Origin: Tetradesmus obliquus
Lineage: Eukaryota > Chlorophyta > Chlorophyceae > Sphaeropleales > Scenedesmaceae
Direction: 5' to 3'
DNA: 64,000 nt
NCBI GenBank assembly: GCA_030272155.1
Contig: CP126192.1
Coordinates: 3,072,501 to 3,136,500, forward strand
Position 1 is the first letter of the stretch. Each line of letters starts with the position of its first letter. The notes under the pieces were generated by a model. It was not told where the DNA came from. It made no database searches and saw nothing but the letters and a program-made list of their open reading frames with translations. The translations under genes and the position numbers were made by a program. Of this stretch, positions 11,522 through 22,898 are shown piece by piece.

Positions 11522-12597
11522 ACAGATGCGGCTGAGCATGAGGTGCCTTCCTTGCGGGCCATCCGACGCACTTGTGCATGATATACGTTGACCGTGATAA
11601 CATAAGAGGGCTTGAATCTGCTGAGTAAGCACCACCCGCAGAGCTCTGCTGCTTGTCGCTGTGAAATGACTGCGCTGCAGCTGAGTCAGACGGCTCAGAT
11701 CGCACCGTGGCACTGCTTCCGATCAGCACGCACAGCCTGCTGGCATCTGCTTTTGCTATACTGCTCAATGACTGCTTGTTTGAAGCAACTGGCAGCGCTT
11801 GAGGATCATCGCGGATGCTTCCGATGTTCCGATGTTTCGATGTTCGTAATCGCTACGCCAAGCAGCCCTCGCCGGCCAAAACGTGAACAGCATTTGATGA
11901 AGATCTTTGAGACAGTCATTAGCATCTATGGCTCACCAGGATTCAACGCCTGCCGCCAAAACTGCCTCGACGCCGGGCGTGGGTGTGGGACACAGTTGCC
12001 AAACTCGTGGCAGACCGCGCTGGATGATACCACAGCTACTCAAACTTGAGCAAACCGGTGAAGAAAGACCTCTGGCAGCCGGGTATATACAGTGCATACT
12101 GAACATGCTGGAACCGACGATGCTGTCACAGAACATAAGATTCCAAGGTCCTCTTGATTAACATGCTGCACCTCGTGGACGACGACAGCCGCATGATTGA
12201 TCTCAGTGACATCAGTAAACATTGCTTGCAGGCACGCTTGACCGCCCACCAAGGGACGCCTGGTGCCCTCGGTCAGATCGTGCGCAGCAGCTGTGACGCA
12301 AGCCCGCCTGCAGCCGTTATAAAGCAAGAGAAAGCGTTTGTTTCCCTTGACCTGTGTTTACTTGGCTTCGTTGCTTGCTGGCTTGCTTTGCTAGCGCTTA
12401 TGGGTTACAGAGCCAGGGTGCTGTACAGTTCCAGGCATCCGGGTGCTGAGCGGAGGCACGAGAACAGCTTTTGGCAAGGCTGACAACGGGGTGCGCGACC
12501 CAGCAACCGAGTGCCGCCAGCCACACATCAGTCATGTGTAACCCTGTCCAGCTTCTTTGTGTGGTGGAAGGTAGGGGTTAGGAACTAGGGTAAGAGA

Positions 12598-12648
12598 GGG
12601 GTAGGGGGAAGGGTGGGGGAAGGGTGGATGGGGTGGGGGGAAGGGTGG
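12598..12648 (+). other. G-rich tract with quadruplex potential
   Basis: About 50 bases contain repeated G3-G6 blocks separated by one to three A/T-containing bases, matching the generic four-run G-quadruplex pattern several times over. It lies just beyond the likely 3' end of the KPC1-like gene and upstream of the PhoX-like gene. Confidence 0.6.
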
Positions 12649-12784
12649 TGTGATATGCGCACAGGTCATGCACGTTCAACGTTGTCACGCCCGTGCGGGT
12701 GCAGCACAAGGCAATTAATCATACTGCAGAACAAACCTTGGTTGGCGCGGGCGTCACCTTCCCGTCGGATAATCCCTGGAAACA

Positions 12785-12789
12785 TTACA
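12785..12789 (-). terminator. Candidate TGTAA poly(A) signal of the KPC1-like gene
   Basis: TGTAA on the minus strand about 300 nt downstream of the TGA at 13090-13092. The position is compatible with an algal 3' UTR, but the motif is short. Confidence 0.35.
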
Positions 12790-13089
12790 ACAGCAAACGG
12801 CGCACAGCAAAGGCAATGCAAAATTGTACAAGCGCCGTGTGCAGCTATATATCAGCAACATTGCCACTACGAACCCAGCTACGCCGTTCCACGGGCAGCC
12901 CTGCTGCCTCGGACGATGCCTGCTGCTATGTGACATGCTAGCATACCAGCATGCTTCTGCATGCCAGTGTCCCCTCGTGAAGCAAACTGCACGAGCCACA
13001 CCCAAGTCACAGCTGGCTCAGATGTAGAAAACTCTCTCCAGTCGCAGCGTGCTGACACCCGTGCGGCTTCTTGCAACACCGGCGCACTT

Positions 13090-15843
13090 TCAACTGTCTG
13101 CTGCTGCTGCTGCTGCTGGCTGCTGCTGCTGCCGGCACTTGGCCAGCCACTGCTGGATGCGTGCCTTCAGCTGCTCGTCAGGCTGCAGCTGCTGCAGTTT
13201 GAGGGGCGCCCGGCTGAAGGGGTCCGTCTCTGACGACAGCAGGTGGCGCTCAATGGTGCTCCTGCGGCAGTAGGCAGCAGCAGCTGATGATGATGATTCA
13301 GCAGACAGCTCCTGCCATGCTGATGATGTATCAGCAGTAGTAAGTAGGCAACGCAACGTGCGTTGCCTACTTACTACTCCAGCCGCTACCGCGGTACGGC
13401 AACCCGTACTTCAGCAGCCATACAAGCATGTGTGGATCAGATCACACTGTCGAGCATCACCTGCAACTCCGGCACAGCTGTAGCTGTGCATTACCAGCGT
13501 CCTTCGGGATCCTGACTTTGTCTAAATGCCTCCCTTTAAAACTGCAGGTGTGCACCTCTACCCCACCTTCCCTACACAACTGCCTCCCTGCCCACCACAC
13601 GCACACCCCATCCTGCACGCCAACCCCGCCATAAGCCCCTTGCTGTGCTCCCCTCACTCCACCGCAAACTCACCCTGCCAATCCATGCATCCCAGCACGC
13701 CAGCCAGCACGCCATGCCCACCCATCGGCCCACCACGATCTGCGAGCCAGGCAGCCATATGCCCGCATGCATGCAAGTGTCGTGACACTATTGCCCCAGC
13801 CAGGCCCGTAACTAGCATGCATATGCCAAGCTCACCTGTCCACCACGATCTGCGAGTCAGGCAGCCGCACCGGCTCCCGCATGATGTCCATGGTGATGGG
13901 GTCGGTGAACTCATCAGGCACCTCCTCAGGCAGCGGCGCAGCAGCAGCAGAGCTGTCGTGCGCTGCGCGCGCTGCTGCCAGCGCGTCCAGCAGCTGCCCG
14001 AATGCGCGCAGCGAGGGCGACAGCGGAGTGCTGGGGAAGGCCGCAGACCAGTCCACATCCTGCAGGCAGGCAACACGCACAGCGCAGGGTGCAATAATAA
14101 TCAAATCATGACAGGTGCCGTACCAGCTACCCGATACGGGCCCAGCCTTAAATATGCTGCAGGTCACTTGCTGTGAAAGCTGCAGAGCACTTGTTTGCTG
14201 CCTTGAAAGTGAGCGCACCTCAGCACCCCAGCCGCAGCAACTGCATACTGGGCAATGACAACCCATGACATCATGTGCCATTACTGTGCTGCACGCCGTG
14301 GCGTGCCTCCACATGCACTGCAGGTTGAGAACAACACTGCTGCTCACACCGCCCGCCCCAGCACTGCAGCACAACCTCACAACACTGCCAGCAACGCACC
14401 ACCTCCAAGCCACCCACCTGCATGAACTGCAGCGACGACATGAAGCGCTCATCAGCCATCTGCACAAGCTCATCCAGCACATCAGCCTCGGCGCCAGCAG
14501 CTGCTGCACTACTGCCCCCTGCTGCTGCTGCTGAGCTGTGTGCATTCCAGATCGCCAGCAGTATGCCCATCAGCGGCGCCAGCAGCACAGGCTTCTGCAC
14601 GCGCTCACTCAAGCTGCTGCTCTCAAAGCGCATTGCACTGGCAGCGTACGCAGGCACAGCAGCAGCAAGCGCAGCGCCAGCCCGCGGCGGGCCAGCTGGC
14701 CCTGAGCCAGCTGCAGCGCCGCCAGCAGCAGCAGCAGCAGCGCCGCCGCCGCTGCTGCCAGCCGCCGGGGCTTGGCTGGCCTGCAGCAGCTCGTTGAGCC
14801 GGTGTGCGTCAGGGCCGTTGGTGAAGTGTGACAGCGCAAACTGCAGCAGCTCGCGCAGCCGGGTGCGGTTCACGCTGCTGCCCAGGAACGCATGCGTGGG
14901 CTGCAGCAGCACAAGTGGAGCAGCAGGAAGCATTGGCAGAGGTGGCATTAGCGCCACAAGTATGATACACGGCGCTCTCTGGTGTGCAAACGTAAGCGCT
15001 TGCCTGCTCACCTGCCAAACTAGTCAAGAAGCCACGTAGGGCCACCACCTACCATAACACGTGTTCCTGTACAAAGCGCGCTGATACTCCAATGCACCAA
15101 CATACGCTGGAGCAGCTGCTGCCAGGGATGCGCCCACCCAAAAGTGCCTAGTCACTCACCACCGTGAACTCCAGGATGCGCAGGAAGTTCACGCTCAGCT
15201 CAAACATGAGCCCCGTGCGGCGGTACTGGTTCTGCGCCTCCAGGATGCTGCGGCGGCCGCGCAGGTTGTGCAGGTCGTCCACGCTCACGCTGAACTCAGT
15301 CAGCGTCCAGTTGAGCGTGTTGAACAGCTTGTTCAGGAAGCCGCGCACATGCGCTGCTGCTGCTTCTGCTGCTTCTGCATCGTCCGCTGCTGGGCTTGCT
15401 GCTGCTGTTGGGTCTGATGCTGGCGCTGTGGAGCCTTCTTCCAACAAGCCAAGCAGCAGCCGCTGCAAGCTGCCGTGCGGCGGCTGGACGCCAAAGGCAG
15501 CATGCCCAAAGCCGCAATCCTTGATGACTCTGCAGCAGCAGCAGCAACAGCAGCAGCAGTAGGCACATTGCCATCAACCTTCCCAAATGCACAAGCATCT
15601 CATGCTTAGTCGCAGAGCTCCTTCTACTACTAAGCATACAAGATTTCCAGAGCACCTGGCAGTGACATTACATCAATACTCACTTGAGCAGCACGCCACT
15701 AGCTGGGTGCCACAGCCTGCTATCGAATGTGACCAGCAGCGCAGCCAGCAGCTGGTGCGCATGGCCAGGCTGCTCCTCCAGCACTGAGCGCCACCCGGGG
15801 TGGTCCAGCAGCAGGCCAACCACCTGCAGCAGCGACAGCCGCC

Positions 15844-15876
<33 letters not shown>

Positions 15877-16658
15877 CAGAGTGATTGCAAAGCACCTGTG
15901 GCATAGCTGTGTGAGCTGACACATGCAGGCGCTGTTTGGTGGCTCCCTGCATGGCATATCACGAGGCTTGTTTGATGACGAGATGATGATGATGATGACG
16001 CCTCCCATGCAGCATACAGCAAAACCAATACATCAGCGCTGCAGCCACCACCGCTGGGACCGCGCCGCACCTGCAGCAGGCTCTCCTGCACGTCTGGGTT
16101 GGCGATGCGCGCGTCGTTCAGGCAGCCGCACAGCCACGTCACGTACGCACGCGCGCCGGCAGGCTGCACACAAGGGCCAGGAGCAAACGCAGGGCAGAGC
16201 ACGATATCATGCATACCAGCAACAGCTCAGGCCAGGGAAGGGGGCCAGTCATACAGGGCAATCCTCTGCAAGGGACAAATCATGGTGCCAGCCACCAGCA
16301 TACCGGCTATGCAGCAGCAGCAACCGAACCAGCCACCACTCAAGTCGTGCACGGCTAGCCACGCATGGTACTGACATGTGCTTGCGGCACAACCGCGCGC
16401 ACCTGTGCTGTGCTGCATGCGCCTGGCTGCTGCTCGTCCAGCCGCCGCAGCGCAGTGAGGTAGTCCACCACCACCTCCACATATACCACAGGCACGTAGC
16501 GCAGCAGGTTGCTCAGGTGCGACTGATCATCCTCATCGCCGCTGCTTGTGCTGCTGCCAGCAGCAGCTGCTGCTGCTGCGCTGGCGCTGCCTGCAGTGAT
16601 GCTGCTACCTGCTGCTGGCTGGTGCGCTGTTGCACCTCCTGCTGCTGCACCTTCTCGA

Positions 16659-16697
<39 letters not shown>

Positions 16698-19600
16698 ACG
16701 GGTTGGGTCGGCTGCGCCGCTGGTATGTCTGCTACGTTGGTGAGCAGCATGGCCAGGTAGCGGCTGAGCGTGCTGAGCGCCTGCTGCTTGGCTGGGCTGA
16801 AGAACGCGGCGCGCAGCAGCGTGAGCAGCCGCACGTCGCGCGTGAGCTCCTCCCGGTACACCTTGCGCGTGCCCAGCAGCCATGACGAAGACTGCATGCA
16901 CAATGGCAACAAACAACGCCAGCGCAGGCCAGGCATGGTGTTGAAAGGCCTCCCAGGTGCCGGAGCATATGCGGCAATCAGAAAGCAAACAAGGCAGAAT
17001 GCAACATCACAACAGCAAGCTACACTACAATCATTTGCTGACTGGATGCGCAGCAATTACGCGCAGCAGTGCCGCACCTGCAGCGCTTCCGAGCTCTCCG
17101 CGATCATGCGGTCCAGCTCGTCCAATGTTGCGCTGCTGCTGGCCACGCTGCTGCTCAGGCTGTGGATCATCTTGTAGCTGAAGCCCACGCGCCACGCGTA
17201 CAGCAGCATGCAGCTGTTCAGCAGCTCAGGCACCCACGCATCCTTCAACAGCGTTGCCTCTGCTGCGCCGCTGCTGCTGCCGAGCTGCTGCTGCTGCAGC
17301 ACCTGTACCGGCTGCTGCTCCAGCTGCGATGTTGGGTGCTCCCGTGCTAGATGGCTGATGGTGCCACCCAGCCGAGGCACGTCAAACACCGGCTGCGCTT
17401 CAGCAGAGGGCCCGGAGCCTGCCAGCAGCTCGGCAGCAGGGAATGCAGCCAGCGGGCCGCTGCCCTGCTCCTGCGCAGCACGCAGCGCCGGCTGCAGCAG
17501 CTGCAGCAGGCCGAAGAATGTGCTCATTATGACAGTGGGCTCGCTGAGGCCGGGCGGCGGCACGTCGCGCAGCGCGGAGCGGTTCTTCTGCAGCAGGAAC
17601 CGCAGGAACACCAGCAGCGCGCAGTCGTCGTCGTCTGTAGCCGCACTGCCGCTGCTGCTGCTGCTTTGCTGGAAGGGTGTTGCCAGCAGCAGCTCCATGA
17701 GCTCCGCCTGGCACTGCTCCACCTTGCTGAGCGTTGCTGTGATGACGCTGACGCTGGCCCGCAGCCGCTCCTCACTGGCAGTCTCATCCTTGCAGCCAGG
17801 CCACCACACGTGCGGCAGCAGCACCTGCAGGACAGCGGCAGCGCATGAAGTCCAGCTAAGCATGCAGCGCGCTGTGTGTATGACAAGCATCTGCGTGAGC
17901 CACCGCCACTATAAGCGAATGGTGGACAGGAAATGCTGGTGCTGATGCAGGCACCACTGCACACCATACAGTCACATGAAAAACAGATGCGGCAATAACA
18001 CAGAAAAAGTTGTTCTTGCCAGTTGTGACATCACACACCTGCAGGTCCTTTGGGCTGGGTGACTTGCGTGCCAGCAGCCCCTCCAGCACTGGGCAGAAGT
18101 CGCCATGGCCCGCCAGCAGCCGCATCACTGCGGGGCAGCGCAGCAGGCTCACCGCCAGAGCCAGGTAGGGGAAGCCTGCGGTGTTGGGGAACTCCTGAGC
18201 CAGCAGCGGCGACACCTGGCACCTGCAGGGGCAAGCAGCAGGCGAAGGAGTACATTGAATATTGTTGGTACATTGAATACGGCGCAGACGCATGCCTTTT
18301 GGCACCATTGATGTATGCAGCAGTGCAGCCGTCAACGACACAAAATATAAATACGCGTTCATCCCGCTGGCGCGGGCGCAACACAACATGCAGTGCTAGC
18401 AAAGCGGCATGTGCAGCGCTTGCTTTTCTTGCAGGGTACGCAATTCATGCTCCGCATGTGCTGTTCAATGGCAGTGTTGTAACCTGTTAACAAGTATGTG
18501 AGCATGCCGTGTCCCACTTGAGATGCTGACGATGCAAGCGTCACCCGCAAAACAAGCTCACCTGTAGGCCAGGTTCTGCAGCAGTGTCATCACTATGTGC
18601 GTGAAGCCTTGCTGCTGCCAGACCACAAGCGCCAGCTGCAGCAGCAGCTGCAGTGGCCGCTGCTGCCCAGCCACCTCCCCTTCCTGCTGCAACTCCAGCA
18701 GCAGCGGCAGCAGCGCGCTATGCACTAGGTAAGGCTGCAGCACCAGCTGCTGCTCCAGTGGCTCCAGCAGCATTGCTGCCAGCAGCACCACATCAGCGCT
18801 TGATAACACTGCTGATGTTGCTGATGCTGCGTACGGTGGGCACCAGCTGCCAGATCTCGACTGCCTAGGGGAGCAGCTAGTAGGGTAGCCAAGCCCTAGC
18901 CGCTCAGCTGCAGCAGCTGCTGCTACTGCTGCTGACGGCGAAGCGGGCGCTGCTGCTGCCGCAGCTAACCCGCGCTGCATGTCATCCTGCACCTTGTTGC
19001 TGCTTGCAGGAAAGTGCAATGCGGCATCTTGCACCGCTGCCGCTGCTGTGCCTGCTGCAGCATCAAGCATACTGCTGCCGCCGCCACTGCTGCTGCTGCT
19101 GCCTTGCTGCTCTGCTGCAAGCCGCACCAGCCTGCCCAAGCAGCTGCAGTAGTACGACGCTACAGTTTGATCTGCTGCAGCAGGCGGCGCATGCAGCGGC
19201 TGGTAGCCCTCTACGGGGTACACAAACGGCTTCCCGCCAAAATTCAAGCAGCAGCGCTCCGTGTGTGACAAGCTGACTGCAGGAAAGTAGGCCAGGCTGG
19301 GCTGCATGGTGCGTATGCGGTCATACGCAACACCCATGCTGGTGCCGTTGCGGTAAAAGGTGAGACTGCCTGCGTCTAGGTCCAGCGCGCACCCCATCAC
19401 ATCACCCTGCACCCAGGGCTCCCCGTATGGCTGCGGCTTGACACTCCACTTGCTGGCAGGGCAAAAGTCACATGAGTTTTTGTGTCGCACAAGCATGTGC
19501 AAGCCACAGGCAGCGGGAGACCGGCAGAAAGACAGCAGAGGGTTTGGCAGCAAGGGGCACTGGTCAGCTGTGCGCATGTGCTGTGTGCTGCTGCAAATGC

Positions 19601-20526
19601 TGCATGCACACACAGCTTGGGCATGTGCTCAGTGCAGCTGCTGTTCGACACAACAGGCCATCCAGCTGCTGCCGTTACTGCTGCTGCTGGTGTGCGCCTG
19701 TGCTCACCGTTGGCGCTTGCCGTCGACTGCGTAGCTGTCTGATGCATCACCCACTCCCTCTTCGGCAGTGAAGGGGCAGTGGATCGTAGCCCAGCCAATC
19801 TGCACAGCGGCAGCACACAGCAGCATCACTCTGCCAAGTCCTGCGGCTGCGACGCTGTTGCTCATGGCACGAATAGTGCATGTAGCTGCTGTTTGCACCG
19901 CTTGATTGGCTGAGAAGTCAACACACGAGCTGCTGCCTTGCTATATTCCGGCTGCGCAGGCACATGTTCCTGCAAGCACTGCAGGCGCAGAGCTGATGCA
20001 TGCGCTGCACTGACATCCTGCAAACGAGTTGATTTGTGCTACTGCATGCCATGTGGCGCACCTGCTGTATGCCAGGTGTGAGCACTGTGCACTCATACAT
20101 CCACTTGCCCTTGAACACTGCTACGTTGGCCCTGCAGCTGCTGAAGTTGCCCAAAGACTCTATCGTCATGCCGTCGCTGCTGTATGAAAACTGCCCGCAC
20201 ACGCTGCCTCTGTCAACGACCACATCAGCTGGTCCAAGCCTGCCTGGTGGCTGGGCAGGCAGTGCTGCTGCAGCACTGGATGACGCTGCGTCAGAAGCCT
20301 GGGTTTGAACTGCTGCGCTGCGCTGCAACTCAGCGACATGCTGCTGCAGCCATGTGTCCACGTGCTGATAATCAATCTCTTCCAGTCCTGCATTTTGCAA
20401 CTGCACATCTGCCTCAAAAATCTGGTTCAGTACTTTGCTGCTGCCTTGGGTGGTGATGTTGTGATGCATGTCAGCAGACAACAACCCAGCGATGCCGACG
20501 CCCTCGCCAGGCAAAGGAACTCCCAT
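13090..20526 (-). CDS. KPC1/RNF123-like SPRY E3 ubiquitin ligase ending in a U-box
   Basis: Twelve exons join in phase: 20526-20062, 19799-19708, 19452-18562, 18222-18039, 17824-17078, 16891-16403, 16163-16071, 15823-15684, 15529-15160, 14900-14418, 14059-13836 and 13261-13090. They encode about 1449 residues. A SPRY domain spans roughly residues 95-275 ([35 protein letters not shown]). The long helical middle follows KPC1/RKP block by block, including [38 protein letters not shown] and [16 protein letters not shown]. Where KPC1 has a C3HC4 RING, this protein has an E4/UFD2-like U-box from about residue 1367: [19 protein letters not shown], then [19 protein letters not shown] and LKARIQQWL. 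It should be a cytosolic ubiquitin ligase; KPC1 acts on Cdk inhibitors in animals, but the substrate here is unknown. The ATG at 20526 is the first in frame. Polyalanine stretches are alga-specific insertions. Confidence 0.88.
13336..13378. repeat. Perfect 20-bp inverted repeat with 3-nt loop in the last KPC1-like intron
   Basis: The arms 13336-13355 and 13359-13378 are exact reverse complements around the loop ACG. The element sits within the last intron, about 75-115 nt before the acceptor of the exon that completes the U-box. As RNA it would form a very stable hairpin. Confidence 0.95.
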
Positions 20527-21026
20527 TTCAATACATGACACCGAATCCCAGCATGAGCAGCAATGATCCACACCAGGTTCGGATGGTTCGAGGCGGGTAC
20601 CAGCAGTAGAAAGGGTTCTGGCAGGCGCAGAGTTCACAGGGACCAAACCAGCGTGTTGATATTTGCCTTTGGTCTGTCCGCCGTGCGATCACATGCTTAA
20701 GCTGGCTTGCACATTGTCAGTGTCTGCACTTTTTGTGTCATAATGAGTTAGTTGCTGGAGCTCACGCATGGAGGGCATCGATACAGTGCACAACACACCT
20801 GCTTTTACACGTTTTGCGGCACGTCAGCTGCAGGCCACGCCCTGGTTTTCAGTTGCCACTGGGCAATTTGCCACAGTCACCCCTCTCCACACGAAGCCCT
20901 GTACGCCCTATCAGCGTCGTCACAGGGCAATCCTTGACTTAATTGGGTTACATTTGTGTCGACGGGGCTTGGTCATACCTGCTGTCAAACTTCGTTTACG
21001 CGGAGCGGATCCGCAGTCCCAGCAAC
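20527..21026. promoter_or_regulatory. Divergent promoter interval, KPC1-like / SDR
   Basis: Exactly 500 bp separate the two ATGs, which point away from each other. The interval must hold both 5' UTRs and promoters. I see no clear TATA box and no coding exon; the open frame that extends the KPC1-like first exon upstream to about 20646 contains no further ATG. Confidence 0.5.
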
Positions 21027-21277
21027 ATGGCTGATGTTTTTCCAGCCCTGACAGATGCAGAGAAGAAATCAAAAAAGCTACGTATCTGCGTGACGGGCGC
21101 TACAGGCTACTTGGCTGGGTGAGGAAAAGTCAGCCCTGTGCAGGCTGGAGCCTCATAATGCAGTAGATGAGTGTGGTTGATGCCCAGGCCGGACGGGGAA
21201 AGCCTAAATGCAAATTGATTTTGCAAGGTCATTGGTTAAACAAGCTATCTCTCCAGTTCATTGCAGCTCAATTGTCA

Positions 21278-21325
<48 letters not shown>

Positions 21326-22898
21326 CAACAGCAGATAGTGCGAGCAGCAGCACTGGCCAGAGGCAGACATGCTTCAGCAGCAAAATGGCCAGTCATACGG
21401 CGTGTTCTCTTCGTGGTACCAACGTATCACTTTTACCCCCTAAACTCTTCCCACGAGCCTTGTTCACCTGCCACAAAACCTACTGCAATGCACACAACTT
21501 CGCTCCTGTGCCCTGCCCTCTGGAGCTACAACGTGCAATTCAAGCCACTTCACTCACCTCCACGTACCCGCACTTGTCTACCACATTCGCACCTGCAGGC
21601 ACATCATCAAGCGGCTGCTGGCAGCAGGCCACACAGTGCATGGCACAGGCCGCCACCCCGCCTCCTCTGCAGGCACAGCCCACCTGCACCAAATGGAGGG
21701 CGCAGACCGGCTGAAGCTGTTCAAGGCAGACCTGCTGGCACCAGGGGCATTTGACGAGGCTGTGGCAGGCTGCGACATGGTCATCCATACAGCATCGCCC
21801 TACCAGCTGGACGTGCCTAAGGGTGAGCAGCAGCAGTTCTGGGCGGTGCATTGTACAACCCATGTACACCATGCCAGCAGCATCAGCAACATCAGCAGCC
21901 GCAGTGTAGTGCAGCGGAGCAATTGGTATCTGGGCATGTGACTTTTGGCTGTGCAGCTGCGTTGCCCTGCATCGCAGCACTGTCTATGTCTAACTCCGCT
22001 GTGCTGCACCCGGCATCTTTCTTATCCAGGCAAGGAGGAGGAGCTGATGATCCGGCCCGCCATCTTCGGCACAGAAAACGTGCTGGCAGCCGTGAACAAG
22101 TCCCCCAGCGTGAAGCGCGTGGTGCTCACCGCCTCAACTGTCTCAGTCTGGGGCGACCCGCACGAGCGCGGCAGGGGCCACGTGTTCAGCGAGGCAGACT
22201 GGAACATCACAGCCACACCAACAGCCTTCCCCTACTTCTACTCCAAAACCGCAGCGGAGAAGCGCGCGTACCAGATGTGTGAGGAGGCCCGCGGCCGCTG
22301 GCAGCTGTGCAGCATCAATCCGGGCGCGATCTGGGGCCCGCCCACCGGCAGCCGCACCGACGGCGAGTCAGTAGGCCAGATGATCGACCTGCTCAGCGGC
22401 GCATTCTGGCCCTGGAGTCCACCACTCGGCGTGGGCGTGGTCGACGTGCGCGATGTGGCGCTCGCGCATTGCCTGGCGGCTGTCATTCCGTCTGCATCCG
22501 GGCGCTACCTGCTAAACTCCGAGTCCACCTACGTGCTGCCGACTGCCGCCAAGATCCTGTCCAAGGCCTACCCCAAGCGCTGGCTGCCCGTGCTGAAGCC
22601 GCCGCTGCTGTCGCTGGTTGTGTTTGGCCCCATGATGGGTCTGCCCGTCAACATCAGCCGCGCCACCTTCCGCAAGAAGCCGCTGGTGTGTGTGGACAAG
22701 GCCGCAAAGGAGCTAGGCATGACCAGCTACATCAGCCTGCAGCAGAGCGTGCTGGATATGGCGCGTGACATGCTGGCGAAGGGAATGGTGCCTGCCTGGA
22801 AGGTGCCACTGGCTGCACCGATTCTGTTCCTGGATGTGCTGATCATGGCGGGGCTGCTGTGGGGGCTGCTGTCGCTGTTCAAAACCGTGGCGGCTTGA
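21027..22898 (+). CDS. Extended SDR, dihydroflavonol-reductase / 3-beta-HSD-like, with C-terminal membrane anchor
   Basis: Three exons, 21027-21118, 21599-21822 and 22030-22898, give 394 residues in phase. The Rossmann motif TGATGYLAG starts at residue 23. The catalytic Ser lies in LTASTVSVWG (about 141), and YFYSK gives the Tyr-xxx-Lys pair at 174/178. ADLLAPGAFDEAVAGCDMV and HTASPY are typical of NAD(P)-dependent DFR, cinnamoyl-CoA reductase and sterol-dehydrogenase-like SDRs. A hydrophobic segment near the C terminus (APILFLDVLIMAGLLWGLL) suggests anchoring in a membrane, probably the ER. The substrate cannot be read from the sequence; green algae lack classical anthocyanin synthesis, so a sterol or other carbonyl substrate is as likely. 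Intron 1 carries a (CAG)14 run. Confidence 0.85.
21281..21322 (+). repeat. (CAG)14 microsatellite in SDR intron 1
   Basis: Fourteen uninterrupted CAG units on the gene's sense strand, in mid-intron and roughly 275 nt before the acceptor. It is one of the exceptions to the usual CTG orientation of intronic runs in this window. Confidence 0.95.

Larger units (their letters stand above)
11448..13089. other. Intergenic: upstream of the PhoX-like gene, downstream of the KPC1-like gene
   Basis: This should hold the PhoX-like promoter and the 3' UTR of the KPC1-like gene. No convincing exon is seen. It contains the CTG run at 11487-11519, a G-rich tract at 12598-12648 and a minus-strand TGTAA at 12785-12789. 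Confidence 0.5.

Noticed and set aside
13090..14059. A separate UFD2/UBE4 E4 ligase gene
   Set aside because: Only the U-box resembles E4. The exons upstream match KPC1, not the Ufd2 core, and the splice phases join them to the U-box exons.
20527..20646. Extension of the KPC1-like N terminus to about 20646
   Set aside because: The codon there is TTG, and the first in-frame ATG is at 20526, where the sequence starts to resemble RKP.
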